Assembly: GCA_947492235.1 (NCBI GenBank)
Contig: CANLLZ010000001.1
Location: 682,001-746,000 of the forward strand
Direction: 5' to 3'
DNA: 64,000 nt
Source: an uncultured Altererythrobacter sp.
GTDB lineage: Bacteria; Pseudomonadota; Alphaproteobacteria; Sphingomonadales; Sphingomonadaceae
Position numbers and translations under genes: made by a program. The notes under the pieces were generated by a model, which saw only the letters and a list, made by a program, of their open reading frames with translations, had not been told where the DNA came from and did no database searches. Below are positions 24,043 through 33,199 of the stretch, one piece after another. Positions within the stretch are counted from its first letter, which is position 1, and every line of letters begins with the position of its first letter.

Positions 24043-25257
24043 TCAGATCGCAAGAGTCTTGCGATGCCTTTCGATCGCGCTTCGCACATGATCGGGGAAG
24101 GGGAGGTGTCCGCTTTCGCTGCTCCAGGCGTCATCAAACCGTGCAACGACATCCTTTGCTGTCGCGGTGATCAGCCTGGCAGGCAGCCGAGCTCTATCGG
24201 CGATCGCCTCGAGTTCATCATAGGTGTAGGACGCCCACTCGCGCGAGCTATGAAACTTGAGTGCAGCATCGTCGCCCGGGATATAGGCGAGCGTCGAAAG
24301 CAAGTCATAGGCAGGTGCAAGCAGCGCGTTGCGCCTATCCGGATAGATCAACGACCAGTTCTTGAGGTGCATGTCGCCATTCCCGATCAGCACCGAGTAG
24401 GTGAGCCGGCGGACGAATTCGACCACGCTTTGCTCGTCGGTTTCGATCGCCAGCACACTGAGGATCTGGCGGTAGCTCGCATTCTCGTATTTATCGTCTG
24501 CAAAGACACCGAACACCTGGGCGAAGTCTTCGGTGTGCACTGGTCCTTCTTCACCCCGGTCAAAGCGCCGGATGGCAAAAGCGGACTCTCCGTAACGGGT
24601 GATACCTTCGGGTATGCCATCGATCTGATCGAGGGGCACAAGGTCGATTTCAGGTACGTCGATCCCGATCTTTGCGGCCAGTTTCATCGCCGCGAATTCT
24701 GCCTCGGGCACGTCCGGATGTCTTGCAGAGGGCAGCTTGACGATCCAGTCGCCGCCGCTGCCTGTGACCGGGATCGTCAGTCCGCCATTCTTGCCCTGGG
24801 CTTTGATCGCCGAGAATTTGAGTTGCACGCCGGCAAGCGAGAAGCGCAGCGCGCGCTCTGCCTGCTTCTCCACCACTTCTGCATCGGGCTCGTCGGCCTC
24901 CGTTTCCTCGGCGTCGACGGCGATGGCGCGCACTGCGCCTGGAAGATCGTGCCCGAGCTGTGCGAGAAGGTGGTACTCGCGCACGGCTTTTACGCCCGCG
25001 CGGCGGGCGAGGTAGTCGCGAAGCGTGCCTTCGGGAAGGAGGTTGGAGAAGAACGGCTCGATTTTCGTTCGATAGCTGCGTGTGTCCGCAATGATTTCGC
25101 CATTCGCATCCTTGTAGGCGAGCGACAGCGTTGGCCGATTTTGGTCGGCAAGGTAGACCTCGTCGAATGTGAAGATGCTCGCATCTCCATCGAGGCGCGC
25201 AATCGTTCCAACGCGCGTCTTACCCAGAAAGATATCGAGAGCCGCTGCGTCGATCAT
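24043..25257 (-). CDS. hipA: HipA-family Ser/Thr kinase toxin
   Basis: A 404-residue protein with the full HipA layout: an N-terminal HipA_N domain (about 1-110), the GVQLKFSA lysine motif, SGGDWIVKLPS, the catalytic loop IGNGDMHLKNWS, and PAYDLLST, where the metal-binding Asp sits. Such kinases phosphorylate aminoacyl-tRNA synthetases (GltX in E. coli) and arrest growth. The start overlaps the hipB stop by 4 nt (ATGA). It converges on the relaxase gene. The pair could serve as an addiction module keeping the element in its host. Confidence 0.92.
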   Translation of the reverse strand: MIDAAALDIFLGKTRVGTIARLDGDASIFTFDEVYLADQNRPTLSLAYKDANGEIIADTRSYRTKIEPFFSNLLPEGTLRDYLARRAGVKAVREYHLLAQLGHDLPGAVRAIAVDAEETEADEPDAEVVEKQAERALRFSLAGVQLKFSAIKAQGKNGGLTIPVTGSGGDWIVKLPSARHPDVPEAEFAAMKLAAKIGIDVPEIDLVPLDQIDGIPEGITRYGESAFAIRRFDRGEEGPVHTEDFAQVFGVFADDKYENASYRQILSVLAIETDEQSVVEFVRRLTYSVLIGNGDMHLKNWSLIYPDRRNALLAPAYDLLSTLAYIPGDDAALKFHSSREWASYTYDELEAIADRARLPARLITATAKDVVARFDDAWSSESGHLPFPDHVRSAIERHRKTLAI

Positions 25258-25877
25258 GTGGCGTCGTCCTCAAGCCGGTAAGCAGGCCGTCTCGGGGCAC
25301 TATCTCGATCGATTGCGTGGACCTGCAGGTTTCTGACGCGCTGGAGGGCACGTGTGGATGCCGCGATCTGTTGGGCGAACTTCTTCGTTCCCTCTTGCTG
25401 TTCAAGCGCCCAGCCGAAGTCCTGAAAATGTTTTTTCAGATGGGCGACGGGCTGCAAGGCCTGCTGGATGGCCTTGAGCGTTTCGGGATTGAGATTAACG
25501 GTCGGGATATTTTTAAGTGCGCTTTGCAGCTCATTCACCTCGGTGATGCTCGGATAGGTCTGCCGTACTCGCTCGGCGAACCGGTTGGTTTCAGCAATCG
25601 TTGCGAGCGCTCGACTTGCCTCGCTTCTTTCGCGCTGTGAGCGCACAACGCCTTCGATCGCCGGTATGGTCCTTCGAGGCACAAGCTTCAGCTCGAGGTC
25701 GAGCGCGCGCGCTATTTCGACAAGGCTGGAAATCTGTAGGTCTACACTCCCGCCTTCGATCTTGGAGATATGGCTTTGGGGCAAACCTACCCGTTCACCC
25801 AGCTGTTTCTGGGTAAAGCCCTTTGCTATCCGAGCCGCTTTGATGCTTGCGGCGATGTCTTCGATTGCCGTGCTCAT
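25254..25877 (-). CDS. hipB: HipB-like antitoxin with long C-terminal extension
   Basis: A 207-residue protein with an XRE helix-turn-helix at about 7-65 (KGFTQKQLGERVGLPQSHIS, ARALDLELKLVPR), as in HipB. Typical HipB is about 90-110 residues, so this one has about 130 extra, predicted helical (VNELQSALKNIP, ETLKAIQQALQP, KKHFQDFGWALEQQEG). The extension may neutralise HipA or oligomerise. Upstream TATATG/CATATA repeats are probably its operators. Confidence 0.85.
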   Translation of the reverse strand: MSTAIEDIAASIKAARIAKGFTQKQLGERVGLPQSHISKIEGGSVDLQISSLVEIARALDLELKLVPRRTIPAIEGVVRSQRERSEASRALATIAETNRFAERVRQTYPSITEVNELQSALKNIPTVNLNPETLKAIQQALQPVAHLKKHFQDFGWALEQQEGTKKFAQQIAASTRALQRVRNLQVHAIDRDSAPRRPAYRLEDDAT

Positions 25878-25888
25878 AAATATAGTTC

Positions 25889-25998
25889 TGCATATGTTGA
25901 TCGACGTTTATATGTTTTAGCATATACAAAGGTTTCTCAAAAAGCAAGAGAAATCTGTAGCGACATATATGGCTGACTAATCATATGTCATTGCATAT
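25889..25998 (-). promoter_or_regulatory. hipBA operator region, TATATG/CATATA repeats
   Basis: Two inverted repeats share one design: TATATG-N6-CATATA (25909-25926) and ATATG-N6-CATAT (25983-25998). A lone CATATG sits at about 25890 and ATATATG at about 25966. The equal arms and 6-nt spacing suggest dimer sites for HipB. The rest of the gap to 26226 has no gene that I can support. Confidence 0.65.
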
Positions 25999-26226
25999 CA
26001 TGGACGGAGATTGACGGGCATAAAGCGCGAGCAGTCGTCACTTCGCAGAACCATTTTCGGATTTTTTCTCCCGATCCTTCGATGACAGAGCTTTCGCCCA
26101 GAGGCCTGCCGATTAGTCAGGAGCGCGAACGGCGGCAATGCGCCCCAATGTCGGACGTAGCCATCCGAGATCTTAGCTCCCGAAAGCGGACATTCTCTGC
26201 GGCCATTCCGGCCAAGGAGAATGACA

Positions 26227-26859
26227 ATGACCTATTCACAATTTGATCCTGCTTCTCAAAACCGAGTGCCTTGGAACTTCGGTGCTAAGATCGGTCCCAA
26301 GCGTCCATTCAATCAAAAGCAGATTTGGGCGATCCGTTTCTTTCTTGATCGCGAGGAGCGCATAAGAGACCGCGCTCTGTTTGACTTGGCGATCGATAGC
26401 AAACTGCGAGGCTGTGATCTCGTCGAGCTCAAAATCGGCGACCTAGTCAGCGGCCCGGAAATCCGGACGCGAGCAACAATCACGCAGCGCAAAACAGGTC
26501 GACCTGTTCAGTTTGAGATCGCATCAGATGCGCGTGCAAGCCTGTTTGCGTGACTCGAGCTCAGATGTGGTGACGTGGAGGACTTCGTCTTCCCGAGCAG
26601 AGTTGATCAAACACGCCACTTGAGCACGCGACAGTACGCGCGGCTTGTTGATGAGTGGGTGACGGCTATTGGCTTGCGTCCTGAGGAATACGGCACCCAC
26701 TCACTGCGCCGGACCAAAGCTTCAATCATCTACAAAGCCACAGGCAACATACGTGCAATCCAGATACTGCTCGGTCATTCCAAGATCGAGAACACCGTGC
26801 GGTATCTTGGTGTCGACATTGAAGATGCTCTTACTCTCGCTGAGAAAACTGAGATCTGA
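26227..26859 (+). pseudogene. Tyrosine recombinase interrupted by an in-frame TGA
   Basis: Two collinear parts in one frame make up a small (about 210 aa) tyrosine recombinase of a type common in proteobacteria. The first part (RDRALFDLAIDSKLRGCDLV, RATITQRKTGRPVQFE) carries the catalytic Arg in LRGCDLV. The second (EEYGTHSLRRTKASIIY, IQILLGHSKIENTVRYLGV) has the HxxR and LGHS motifs and the nucleophile Tyr. A TGA at 26551-26553 separates them, where relatives have a Trp codon (one base from TGG). AAGGAG lies 8 nt before ATG 26227. It is a recent nonsense mutation or a sequencing error. Confidence 0.8.
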
Positions 26860-26978
26860 CTGGAGTTGGGCGCTGATCTCAAATGGCCCAGCGTCCGCTT
26901 CTGGAGGTGAATGCGGACAATGCTTGTTCTACCCTGCGCCGATCACAAAACCGGTAACGGTTGAGCCAACGCTTCGAC

Positions 26979-29900
26979 CTAGGACGGTCCATGCAAGAGC
27001 GAGGATCGAAAGTTGCTCACGAGCTTCCGCAAATCCGAGGCTGCCGCATAAGCTGCGGGTATCACCAACAATGTCAGGAAGGTAGATGTCGTGAGACCGC
27101 CGATAATGATGAATCCCATGGGGTTTCTCCATTCCGCAGCGTCTGACTGTGCCAATGCGACGGGCATCATTCCGAAAACGGCAGCCAGCGCGGTCATGAG
27201 GACTGGTCGCAGCCGTTCCGGCGCGGCATCGCGCATGGCCGCAGCAGCATCTTTGCCAGCATCGCGGAACTGGTTGGCGCGATCGACAAGCAGGATGCCG
27301 TTTTTCATCACGATACCCATAAGCGCAATCATGCCGATTTGCGCAAACAAGCTCATTTCCTGACCTGCTGCCCACATGAGAAAATACGCGCCCGAGAAGG
27401 ACAGCGGCGCGGTGAGCATGATGATGATCGGTTGCCCGAAGCTGTTAAACTGGCTTGCGAGGACAATGTAGAGTGCGACAATCGCTAAGATGAAGGCAAA
27501 GATAATGGCCTCGCTCGTTTCAGCGAGGCGGCGCGCTGTGCCTTCCATTTGGGTAGACAGTCCAGCTGGCGGTGGGTTGGCGGCAAGCAAGCCCTCTAAA
27601 TCCGAGACGGCCACGCTCAACGGAACACCCGGCGCGGTATTGGCGAGCACCGAAATCTGGCGCGATCGATCAATGCGTTCGATTTCTGCGGCGTTCAGCG
27701 TGACATCAATGTCGGCAATTGCTGCCAAATCGACCAGACTGCCCTGCGCTGTCCTGAGGGGCAGCGCCTCTATGTCGCTCAATCGCTGTCGCTCGCTTTC
27801 CTCCAACCGGACCCGAACGTCGTAGCGGCGTCCACCCGTCTCGAACGTCCCGGCATCGCTCCCGCCTACGAGTGTCCGCGAAGCTGCCGCAAGGTCGCGC
27901 GCAGAAATACCGAGATCCGCCGCCCGATCACGGTCGAGCGCGATCTGCAACTCAGGTCTGCCACCCTCATATGTGGAGCGCACGTCTACGAAATCAGATC
28001 GCGCGGACAGCTCGCTTTCGAGCCATTGCGCGTAGCGATTGATTGTGGCGGTATCCGGCCCTGTGATGATCAGCTCTATCGCGGTCTGTCCGACCCCGGC
28101 ACCGGAAACCCACGGGACTTCCTCCACCGCGACTTGGCGTGCCTTCGGGACTCCGTCGAGTGCTGCCTGGCGTGCGAAGGTCATTATATCGTCTTGCGTC
28201 ACGTCGCGTGACCGTTTGTGCGAAAGGCCGACATAGATATCGAGCTCGTTGATCTTTGGATTGGTCCCGCTGCCCGCACTGACAAAAACGAGTTCGACTT
28301 CGGGATTTTCGCGCAGAGCGGCATCCACCTGCTGCGCTGCATCCTTTGCCCCGGCTATCCCTGTGCCGAGCGGTAGCTTGATCGTGACGAGAAATTCCGA
28401 GCGGTCCGTAGTGGACATGAATGTGCTGGGCACGAGCGCCGCAAAAACCCCCCCCACGAATACGCTGGCAAGGGCGCCGCCTAGTACGACGTAGCGGCGG
28501 CGGATCGCCCAAGATACGAGCCTTTCGTAGCGTTGTCGCATCCCGACATGGAATCGCTCTATGCGTGCGAACCAGCCGCTCTCCTTTTCTTCGGGACGCA
28601 GCAACCGGGCCGAAAGCGCGGGTGTGAGCGTGAAGGCAACCAGCATCGAGACGCTGACGGAGAAGACGATTGCAAGACCGTATTGAAAGAAAAAGCGGCC
28701 AACTATTCCTTCCATAAACGCGATTGGCACGAACACTGCCAAAGTCGCAAAAGTTCCAGCCAGAACAGCCAACGCAACCCGCTTAGTGGCTGCGTGAGCC
28801 GCTCCAGTTGCGTCAGCACCTTCATCGACATCATTTTGAACTGCTTCGACGACGACGATCGCGTCATCGACCAGCAGGCCGATAGCGACCGTCAGCGCTA
28901 ACAAAGTGACCATGTTGATCGTGAAATCGAACGCCGCAAAGGCAATGAAGCTTGCGACTATCGAAGTGGGGATCGCCAGCAATACTATGATCGTAGCGCG
29001 CCAACTGAGAAGGAAAAGGAATGTCACCGCGACCACCAGAACCACGGCAATTAACAGGTCGAACAGCACGTCTCCGATGGCCTGTTCGATGAAGCGAGAA
29101 GTGTCGCGCGCGATGACGAAGGTGACGCCTTCTGGTGCCGAAGCTCGCAGCTCCTCAATGTCGGCGCGGATGTGTTCGGCGACGGCGACTGTGTTCTCAC
29201 CGCTTTGCTTGCGGACTTCAAGAACAACGCCTGGTTCACCGTCGAGCTGAGCATAACTGGCCTCGTCTTCAATCGAGTCTTCTACCCGCCCGACGTCGCC
29301 GATCCGAACGGTTTGGCCATTGGGTCGATAGGCGATGGGTATGGCCGCGAATTCTGCCGCGCTATCCGCTTCGGCGAGTATGCGGACACCGAATTGGCGC
29401 GCGCGCCCCTCGGTGACCAACCGACCACCCGGCAGTTCGGAGTTCTCGCGCTGAATTGCGCCGAGTACGTCGTCCGCAGTCACTCCGCGAGCGCGCATCG
29501 CGGCTGCATCGAGCCAGATACGCATTTCCCGCTTGCGTCCGCCGACCAGCTCGACTGAACCGACGCCGGGGACGCGCTGTAAACGCTCCTTGACCTCCTC
29601 GTCTGCGAAAGCGGTCAAGTCACGAGCGGGCATGTCCCCCGACATGAGAACCGAGAGAATAGGCGCGGCATCGGGATCGACCTTTTCGATGACCGGTGAT
29701 TCGGAATCGGCAGGCAGATCGGCTCCAAGCCGCGACATTTTGTCGCGCACCTCCTGCGCTTTCACATCGGCATCTTCCTCGAGTTCGAATTCGAGATTGA
29801 CGATGCTCACACCCTCCGCACTGGTCGACCGCATCTGACGCAATCCCGCAATGGTATTGAGCTGTTCCTCGACAATGTCGGTAACTTCGGTCTCCACGGA

Positions 29901-30083
29901 TGCGGGCGAGGCGCCAGGAAGCGCCGTCGTTACTGAAACGTATGGAAACTCCACCTTTGGGAAAAGGTCGACGCCGAGCCGATTGAACGAAACAAGTCCC
30001 AGCACCACGAGCGAGGCGATCAGCATCGTAGCGAAGACGGGGCGCCGGATCGATACGTCAGCGAGCCACATATCAGTCTGCAT
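26979..30083 (-). CDS. RND efflux transporter, HAE1 family
   Basis: A 1,034-residue inner-membrane pump with 12 predicted membrane segments: one near the N-terminus (SIRRPVFATMLIASLVVLG), the GLLVDDAIVVVE motif in TM4 with the proton-relay aspartates, and two large periplasmic loops. It belongs to the hydrophobe/amphiphile exporters, not the metal (CzcA) group also in this window. It overlaps the adaptor gene by 11 nt. An alternative start at 30071 (MWLADVS) lies just past the adaptor stop, and neither start has a strong Shine-Dalgarno. No outer-membrane factor is in the operon, so it would share a host TolC. Confidence 0.92.
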   Translation of the reverse strand: MQTDMWLADVSIRRPVFATMLIASLVVLGLVSFNRLGVDLFPKVEFPYVSVTTALPGASPASVETEVTDIVEEQLNTIAGLRQMRSTSAEGVSIVNLEFELEEDADVKAQEVRDKMSRLGADLPADSESPVIEKVDPDAAPILSVLMSGDMPARDLTAFADEEVKERLQRVPGVGSVELVGGRKREMRIWLDAAAMRARGVTADDVLGAIQRENSELPGGRLVTEGRARQFGVRILAEADSAAEFAAIPIAYRPNGQTVRIGDVGRVEDSIEDEASYAQLDGEPGVVLEVRKQSGENTVAVAEHIRADIEELRASAPEGVTFVIARDTSRFIEQAIGDVLFDLLIAVVLVVAVTFLFLLSWRATIIVLLAIPTSIVASFIAFAAFDFTINMVTLLALTVAIGLLVDDAIVVVEAVQNDVDEGADATGAAHAATKRVALAVLAGTFATLAVFVPIAFMEGIVGRFFFQYGLAIVFSVSVSMLVAFTLTPALSARLLRPEEKESGWFARIERFHVGMRQRYERLVSWAIRRRYVVLGGALASVFVGGVFAALVPSTFMSTTDRSEFLVTIKLPLGTGIAGAKDAAQQVDAALRENPEVELVFVSAGSGTNPKINELDIYVGLSHKRSRDVTQDDIMTFARQAALDGVPKARQVAVEEVPWVSGAGVGQTAIELIITGPDTATINRYAQWLESELSARSDFVDVRSTYEGGRPELQIALDRDRAADLGISARDLAAASRTLVGGSDAGTFETGGRRYDVRVRLEESERQRLSDIEALPLRTAQGSLVDLAAIADIDVTLNAAEIERIDRSRQISVLANTAPGVPLSVAVSDLEGLLAANPPPAGLSTQMEGTARRLAETSEAIIFAFILAIVALYIVLASQFNSFGQPIIIMLTAPLSFSGAYFLMWAAGQEMSLFAQIGMIALMGIVMKNGILLVDRANQFRDAGKDAAAAMRDAAPERLRPVLMTALAAVFGMMPVALAQSDAAEWRNPMGFIIIGGLTTSTFLTLLVIPAAYAAASDLRKLVSNFRSSLLHGPS

Positions 30084-31176
30084 CGCTCATTTGGCGGGAC
30101 TCTACTGTTTCACCGTCACGCAAAGTCGAAGGCGGATCGAGGACCAATTCATCCCCTGCGGCCAAGCCTGAAAGAATGCGCACCCGATCAAGATCGATGC
30201 TCTCGAAAGTAACTTCGCGCCCATGTGCCTTCCCGTTTTCAACAATGAAAACGTGCGCGGCAGCACTATCGCCACGGATTGCGGTTCGAGGGAGGATTAT
30301 CGCCGAAACGGGTGGGACGTTGATTTCAGCGCGAGCCCCCAAACCTGAGCTGATGCGATAATTTGGATTGGCAATCGGCAGCCGCAATTCGACCATCCGG
30401 CTCTCAGGGTCGACCCGGTCGTTGATAATATAGACTATGCTATCAATCGGCTCGTCGAACCCTTCGATGTAGACGCGAGCGGGCATATTTCGCCGAAAGG
30501 CGTCAACATATTCCTGTGGCGCGTTCACGATGGCGGCGACCGTTCCGAGCTCCTGCAATTGGAGCGCTGCTGATTGACCGCCCATCGAAAAGCGGTTGTT
30601 GAGGTAGACCCCTTCATCGACCAACCGAGCGGTAACAACGCCATCGTAAGGCGCTCGCGTGATGGTATCAGATAACGCTTGCTGCGCGGTGCCGAACACT
30701 GCCTGAGCCTGCGTTTTTTGCGCTCGTGCAACGGCAAGTTCCGTTTCGACCGCATCGACCTGCGCGTTTGATACAAAACCCTTAGGTGCAAGCGCAATAA
30801 CGCGCTCGTAGCGCCGTTCTGCCTCGATCGCTCGGGCGCTAGCTAGATCGACGGCGGCCTGCGCTTCGGCGACGCGCCGCTGGTAATCAGCCTGACGGAT
30901 ACGAAAGAGTGGTTGGCCCCGCGATACCCTGTCGCCGACCTTTACGAAAATGCGCTCAACCGGCCCCTCTGCGAGCGCTCCGATCGAACTGCTTTGCTTG
31001 GCTGCAATGGTGCCGAATGCTTTTACTGGTTCTGCGAGCAATTCGGGTTCGACGACCATTGTCTGAACTTTGCGCGGACCTGACTGCGCGTCTTGCCCCG
31101 CCTCGCTTCCGTCCACGCCACCTGAGCATGCAGCAAGAGCCAAACAGAAAGCCGTTAGGGTGGCGCGCGCTAACAT
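30073..31176 (-). CDS. RND adaptor (membrane fusion protein), lipoprotein
   Basis: A 367-residue adaptor with a lipoprotein signal peptide (lipobox ALAAC, Cys17). It has the usual barrel-sandwich layout: a biotinyl-lipoyl half-motif (LAEGPVERIFVKVGDRVSRG), a coiled-coil hairpin (about residues 95-160), the second lipoyl half (ITRAPYDGVVTARLVDEGVY), then beta-barrel and membrane-proximal domains. It joins the RND pump to an outer-membrane channel. It overlaps the thioesterase gene upstream by 7 nt, so the four-gene operon is tightly packed. Confidence 0.92.
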   Translation of the reverse strand: MLARATLTAFCLALAACSGGVDGSEAGQDAQSGPRKVQTMVVEPELLAEPVKAFGTIAAKQSSSIGALAEGPVERIFVKVGDRVSRGQPLFRIRQADYQRRVAEAQAAVDLASARAIEAERRYERVIALAPKGFVSNAQVDAVETELAVARAQKTQAQAVFGTAQQALSDTITRAPYDGVVTARLVDEGVYLNNRFSMGGQSAALQLQELGTVAAIVNAPQEYVDAFRRNMPARVYIEGFDEPIDSIVYIINDRVDPESRMVELRLPIANPNYRISSGLGARAEINVPPVSAIILPRTAIRGDSAAAHVFIVENGKAHGREVTFESIDLDRVRILSGLAAGDELVLDPPSTLRDGETVESRQMSDAD

Positions 31177-31583
31177 ATGTAGGCACCCCTGCCGCTGGCG
31201 ATCAGTTTGCCGTCCGGTCCAACTATCCGGCTTTCGGCAACCGAGATTTGCCTTCCGACCTTGACCACCTGACCCGTCACAATGAGGGGCCCAGAAGTCG
31301 CCGGGCGATGATAATCAACGCGCAGGTCGGCTGTCACCTTCGCTGTCACACCTTGCGACAGCAATGTGTAGAGCCCTGTGAGGTCAATCAGCGATGCCAG
31401 CACGCCGCCATGAGCTGAACCGATCATCGGGTTCGAGATAATCTCTTCGCGCCACGGCATTTCGAGCTCAATCTGCTCGCTAGAATACGATTTTACCGTC
31501 AGACCGAGCCATTGATGAAACGGAGCAATCCGCAACAGCTCATCAAGACGTTCGCAATCGATTGGACCGTGCTCCTTGCTCAT
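31170..31583 (-). CDS. PaaI-type hotdog thioesterase
   Basis: A 137-residue single hotdog-fold protein. The diagnostic helix is SAHGGVLASLIDLTGLYTLL, followed by VTADLRVDYHRPATSGPLIV and a GQVVKVGRQISVAESRI strand pair, as in PaaI/YdiI acyl-CoA thioesterases. It would hydrolyse an acyl- or aryl-CoA thioester. It overlaps the hydrolase gene by 4 nt and the adaptor gene by 7 nt. Its presence inside an efflux operon suggests that the exported compound is first modified, or is a CoA-linked intermediate. Substrate unknown. Confidence 0.85.
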   Translation of the reverse strand: MSKEHGPIDCERLDELLRIAPFHQWLGLTVKSYSSEQIELEMPWREEIISNPMIGSAHGGVLASLIDLTGLYTLLSQGVTAKVTADLRVDYHRPATSGPLIVTGQVVKVGRQISVAESRIVGPDGKLIASGRGAYIC

Positions 31584-32467
31584 GCTGTAGTTCCTTGGGG
31601 AGAGTGATGGCGGGTCAGAAAATCGAGGATCGCTTCCGAAAAGGCGTCGTTGGCGTCTCCCACCACCATATGCGTGGCATCTGCGATGTCGGAATATTCG
31701 GTGTTCGGGACCAGGTCGCGCAAATGCGCCACCGCCTCTTCGGAAACCAGATCGCTCGATCCGCCGCGAATGAGATGCACTGGTAACGAAAGCCGACTGG
31801 CCGCATCGCTCAGCGCATCGAATTGCCGATCCTGATGAGCCGGATCGCTTCGCTTCGTGGTCATGATGTTACGGATAAAGGCCGGGTCCCAGTGCCAGTA
31901 GTAGCGGCCATCATCCTTTTTGCGCAGGTAGCGCCGCAGTCCCTCTCCAGCCCCGCGCTTGCGGCGATGCGGCATGTACCTCGCGATGATTCCCGCCGCT
32001 TCTTCAGGTGAAGAAAAGCCGGTATCGACATGCTGTTCCATGAAACCGACCACACGCATCACGCCGCCCGGCTCCATGCGCGGGGCAATGTCTACAAGGG
32101 TCAGGGAAGCGAAAGTGTCTGGCGCGAGATAACCCTCGGCGATGATCCCGGCCAGTCCCCCCAGCGAAGCACCAACGAGTGCTGGTTTGCACTCCATGCC
32201 TGATGCAATCGCTACAAGATCGGAAGCGAAGTCGCGAATATCGTATGCTCCGCTCGCAGCCCAATCGCTCTCGCCATGACCGCGCATATCAATCGCAATT
32301 GTGCGGTAGCCAGCTTCGGCCAAATCACCTGTTACGCGCTTCCACGCACGGCGCGTCTGCCCGCCGCCATGTGCGAGCAGGACGGGCATGGCGTTGTCGC
32401 CACCAATCACTTCTGCGGCAAGGGAGAGTCCTCCCGCTCCATGAATTTTGGTGGTCAAAATCTCCAT
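31580..32467 (-). CDS. Alpha/beta hydrolase
   Basis: A 295-residue alpha/beta-hydrolase, with ATG 32467 preferred to a GTG at 32479. Visible features are the oxyanion region LLAHGGGQTRRAW, MRGHGESD, the nucleophile elbow GASLGG, the acid in IRGGSSDLVS and the histidine in DATHMVVGD. Esterases, lactonases and C-C hydrolases share this pattern, so the substrate is open. It is the first gene of the MarR-controlled operon, and its start lies just downstream of the TGTAAAT-TG-ATTTACA operator. Confidence 0.86.
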   Translation of the reverse strand: MEILTTKIHGAGGLSLAAEVIGGDNAMPVLLAHGGGQTRRAWKRVTGDLAEAGYRTIAIDMRGHGESDWAASGAYDIRDFASDLVAIASGMECKPALVGASLGGLAGIIAEGYLAPDTFASLTLVDIAPRMEPGGVMRVVGFMEQHVDTGFSSPEEAAGIIARYMPHRRKRGAGEGLRRYLRKKDDGRYYWHWDPAFIRNIMTTKRSDPAHQDRQFDALSDAASRLSLPVHLIRGGSSDLVSEEAVAHLRDLVPNTEYSDIADATHMVVGDANDAFSEAILDFLTRHHSPQGTTA

Positions 32468-32484
32468 ATCGCAAGCCACTATAT

Positions 32485-32500
32485 TGTAAATTGATTTACA
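32485..32500. promoter_or_regulatory. MarR operator, perfect palindrome
   Basis: TGTAAAT-TG-ATTTACA is a perfect 7+2+7 inverted repeat between the divergent hydrolase and marR genes, 18 bp from the hydrolase ATG and 45 bp from the marR ATG. It has the size and symmetry of a MarR-dimer site and could repress both directions. Confidence 0.78.
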
Positions 32501-32544
32501 GTAAATGACTTTATCTAAGTCGATGCTGTGTTAAGGTGCCTTGC

Positions 32545-33018
32545 ATGGCAACAAAGCTCGACCACGATCCCGATGAAAAAGCGGCGCCATTCCTGACCGA
32601 TCAAGACCGGTTGGTTTTTCTGTTGGAAGAGCTCACGCGACGATTGCGCCGTACCTTCGATTCCTCACTCGAGCAGTTTGGACTCACCCGCACCCAGTGG
32701 CGTGCGTTAGCCTATCTCTACCGGACACCCGGCATGACCCAGACCGAATTGGCCGGTCAATTGGAGCTGGAGCGGGCAAGCATCGGGCAAGCGATCGACC
32801 GGCTAGAAGAATTGGGCTTGGTCGAACGGCGCAGCGCCAAAAACGACCGCCGTGTGTGGCAGGTGCACCTGCGATCCGCTGCAATCGACTTGCTTCCGAA
32901 AATGCGAGTCGAAGCGGATCAGGTCTATGCGCGCCTGCTCACAGGAATAAAGGACGAGGACTTGGAGGCATTCAAGTCTACTTTGGCCGCAATGCAGCGC
33001 AATTTGGGCGATGCCTAA
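32545..33018 (+). CDS. MarR-family regulator
   Basis: A 157-residue winged-helix regulator, with ATG 32545 and AAGG upstream. The core is FGLTRTQWRALAYLYRTPGM, TQTELAGQLELERASIGQAI and the wing LVERRSAKNDRRVWQ, flanked by dimerisation helices. MarR proteins release DNA when they bind a phenolic or other small ligand. It is divergent from the hydrolase/thioesterase/RND operon, with a palindromic operator between, so it is most likely its repressor. Confidence 0.92.
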   Translation: MATKLDHDPDEKAAPFLTDQDRLVFLLEELTRRLRRTFDSSLEQFGLTRTQWRALAYLYRTPGMTQTELAGQLELERASIGQAIDRLEELGLVERRSAKNDRRVWQVHLRSAAIDLLPKMRVEADQVYARLLTGIKDEDLEAFKSTLAAMQRNLGDA

Positions 33019-33199
33019 AGGGCCCAGCGGTCGCCGCGAGAGAAGGTAACTTTACCAGCTGTAGTCGACGCCAACGCCGAAGAATGGCGGTAATTCCAAT
33101 TACCCATCTATATCCGCAATTGGGTCGGAGGCGGAAGGTCCGCTTTTTGCGAAACCAGCGCCGAAAGCCGACCGTCAACTAACGGCCCAAGTCCTGCCG

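Noticed and set aside
26551-26553. TGA read as tryptophan or another recoded codon
   Set aside because: Other genes in the window use TGA as a normal stop, and nothing here suggests recoding; a mutation or sequencing error is simpler.
33019-33199. Minus-strand fragment ending FFGVGVDYSW, like the last strand of an outer-membrane barrel
   Set aside because: Only about 13 codons are open before a stop, so a gene remnant cannot be told from chance. The 181-nt gap holds nothing else that I can support.
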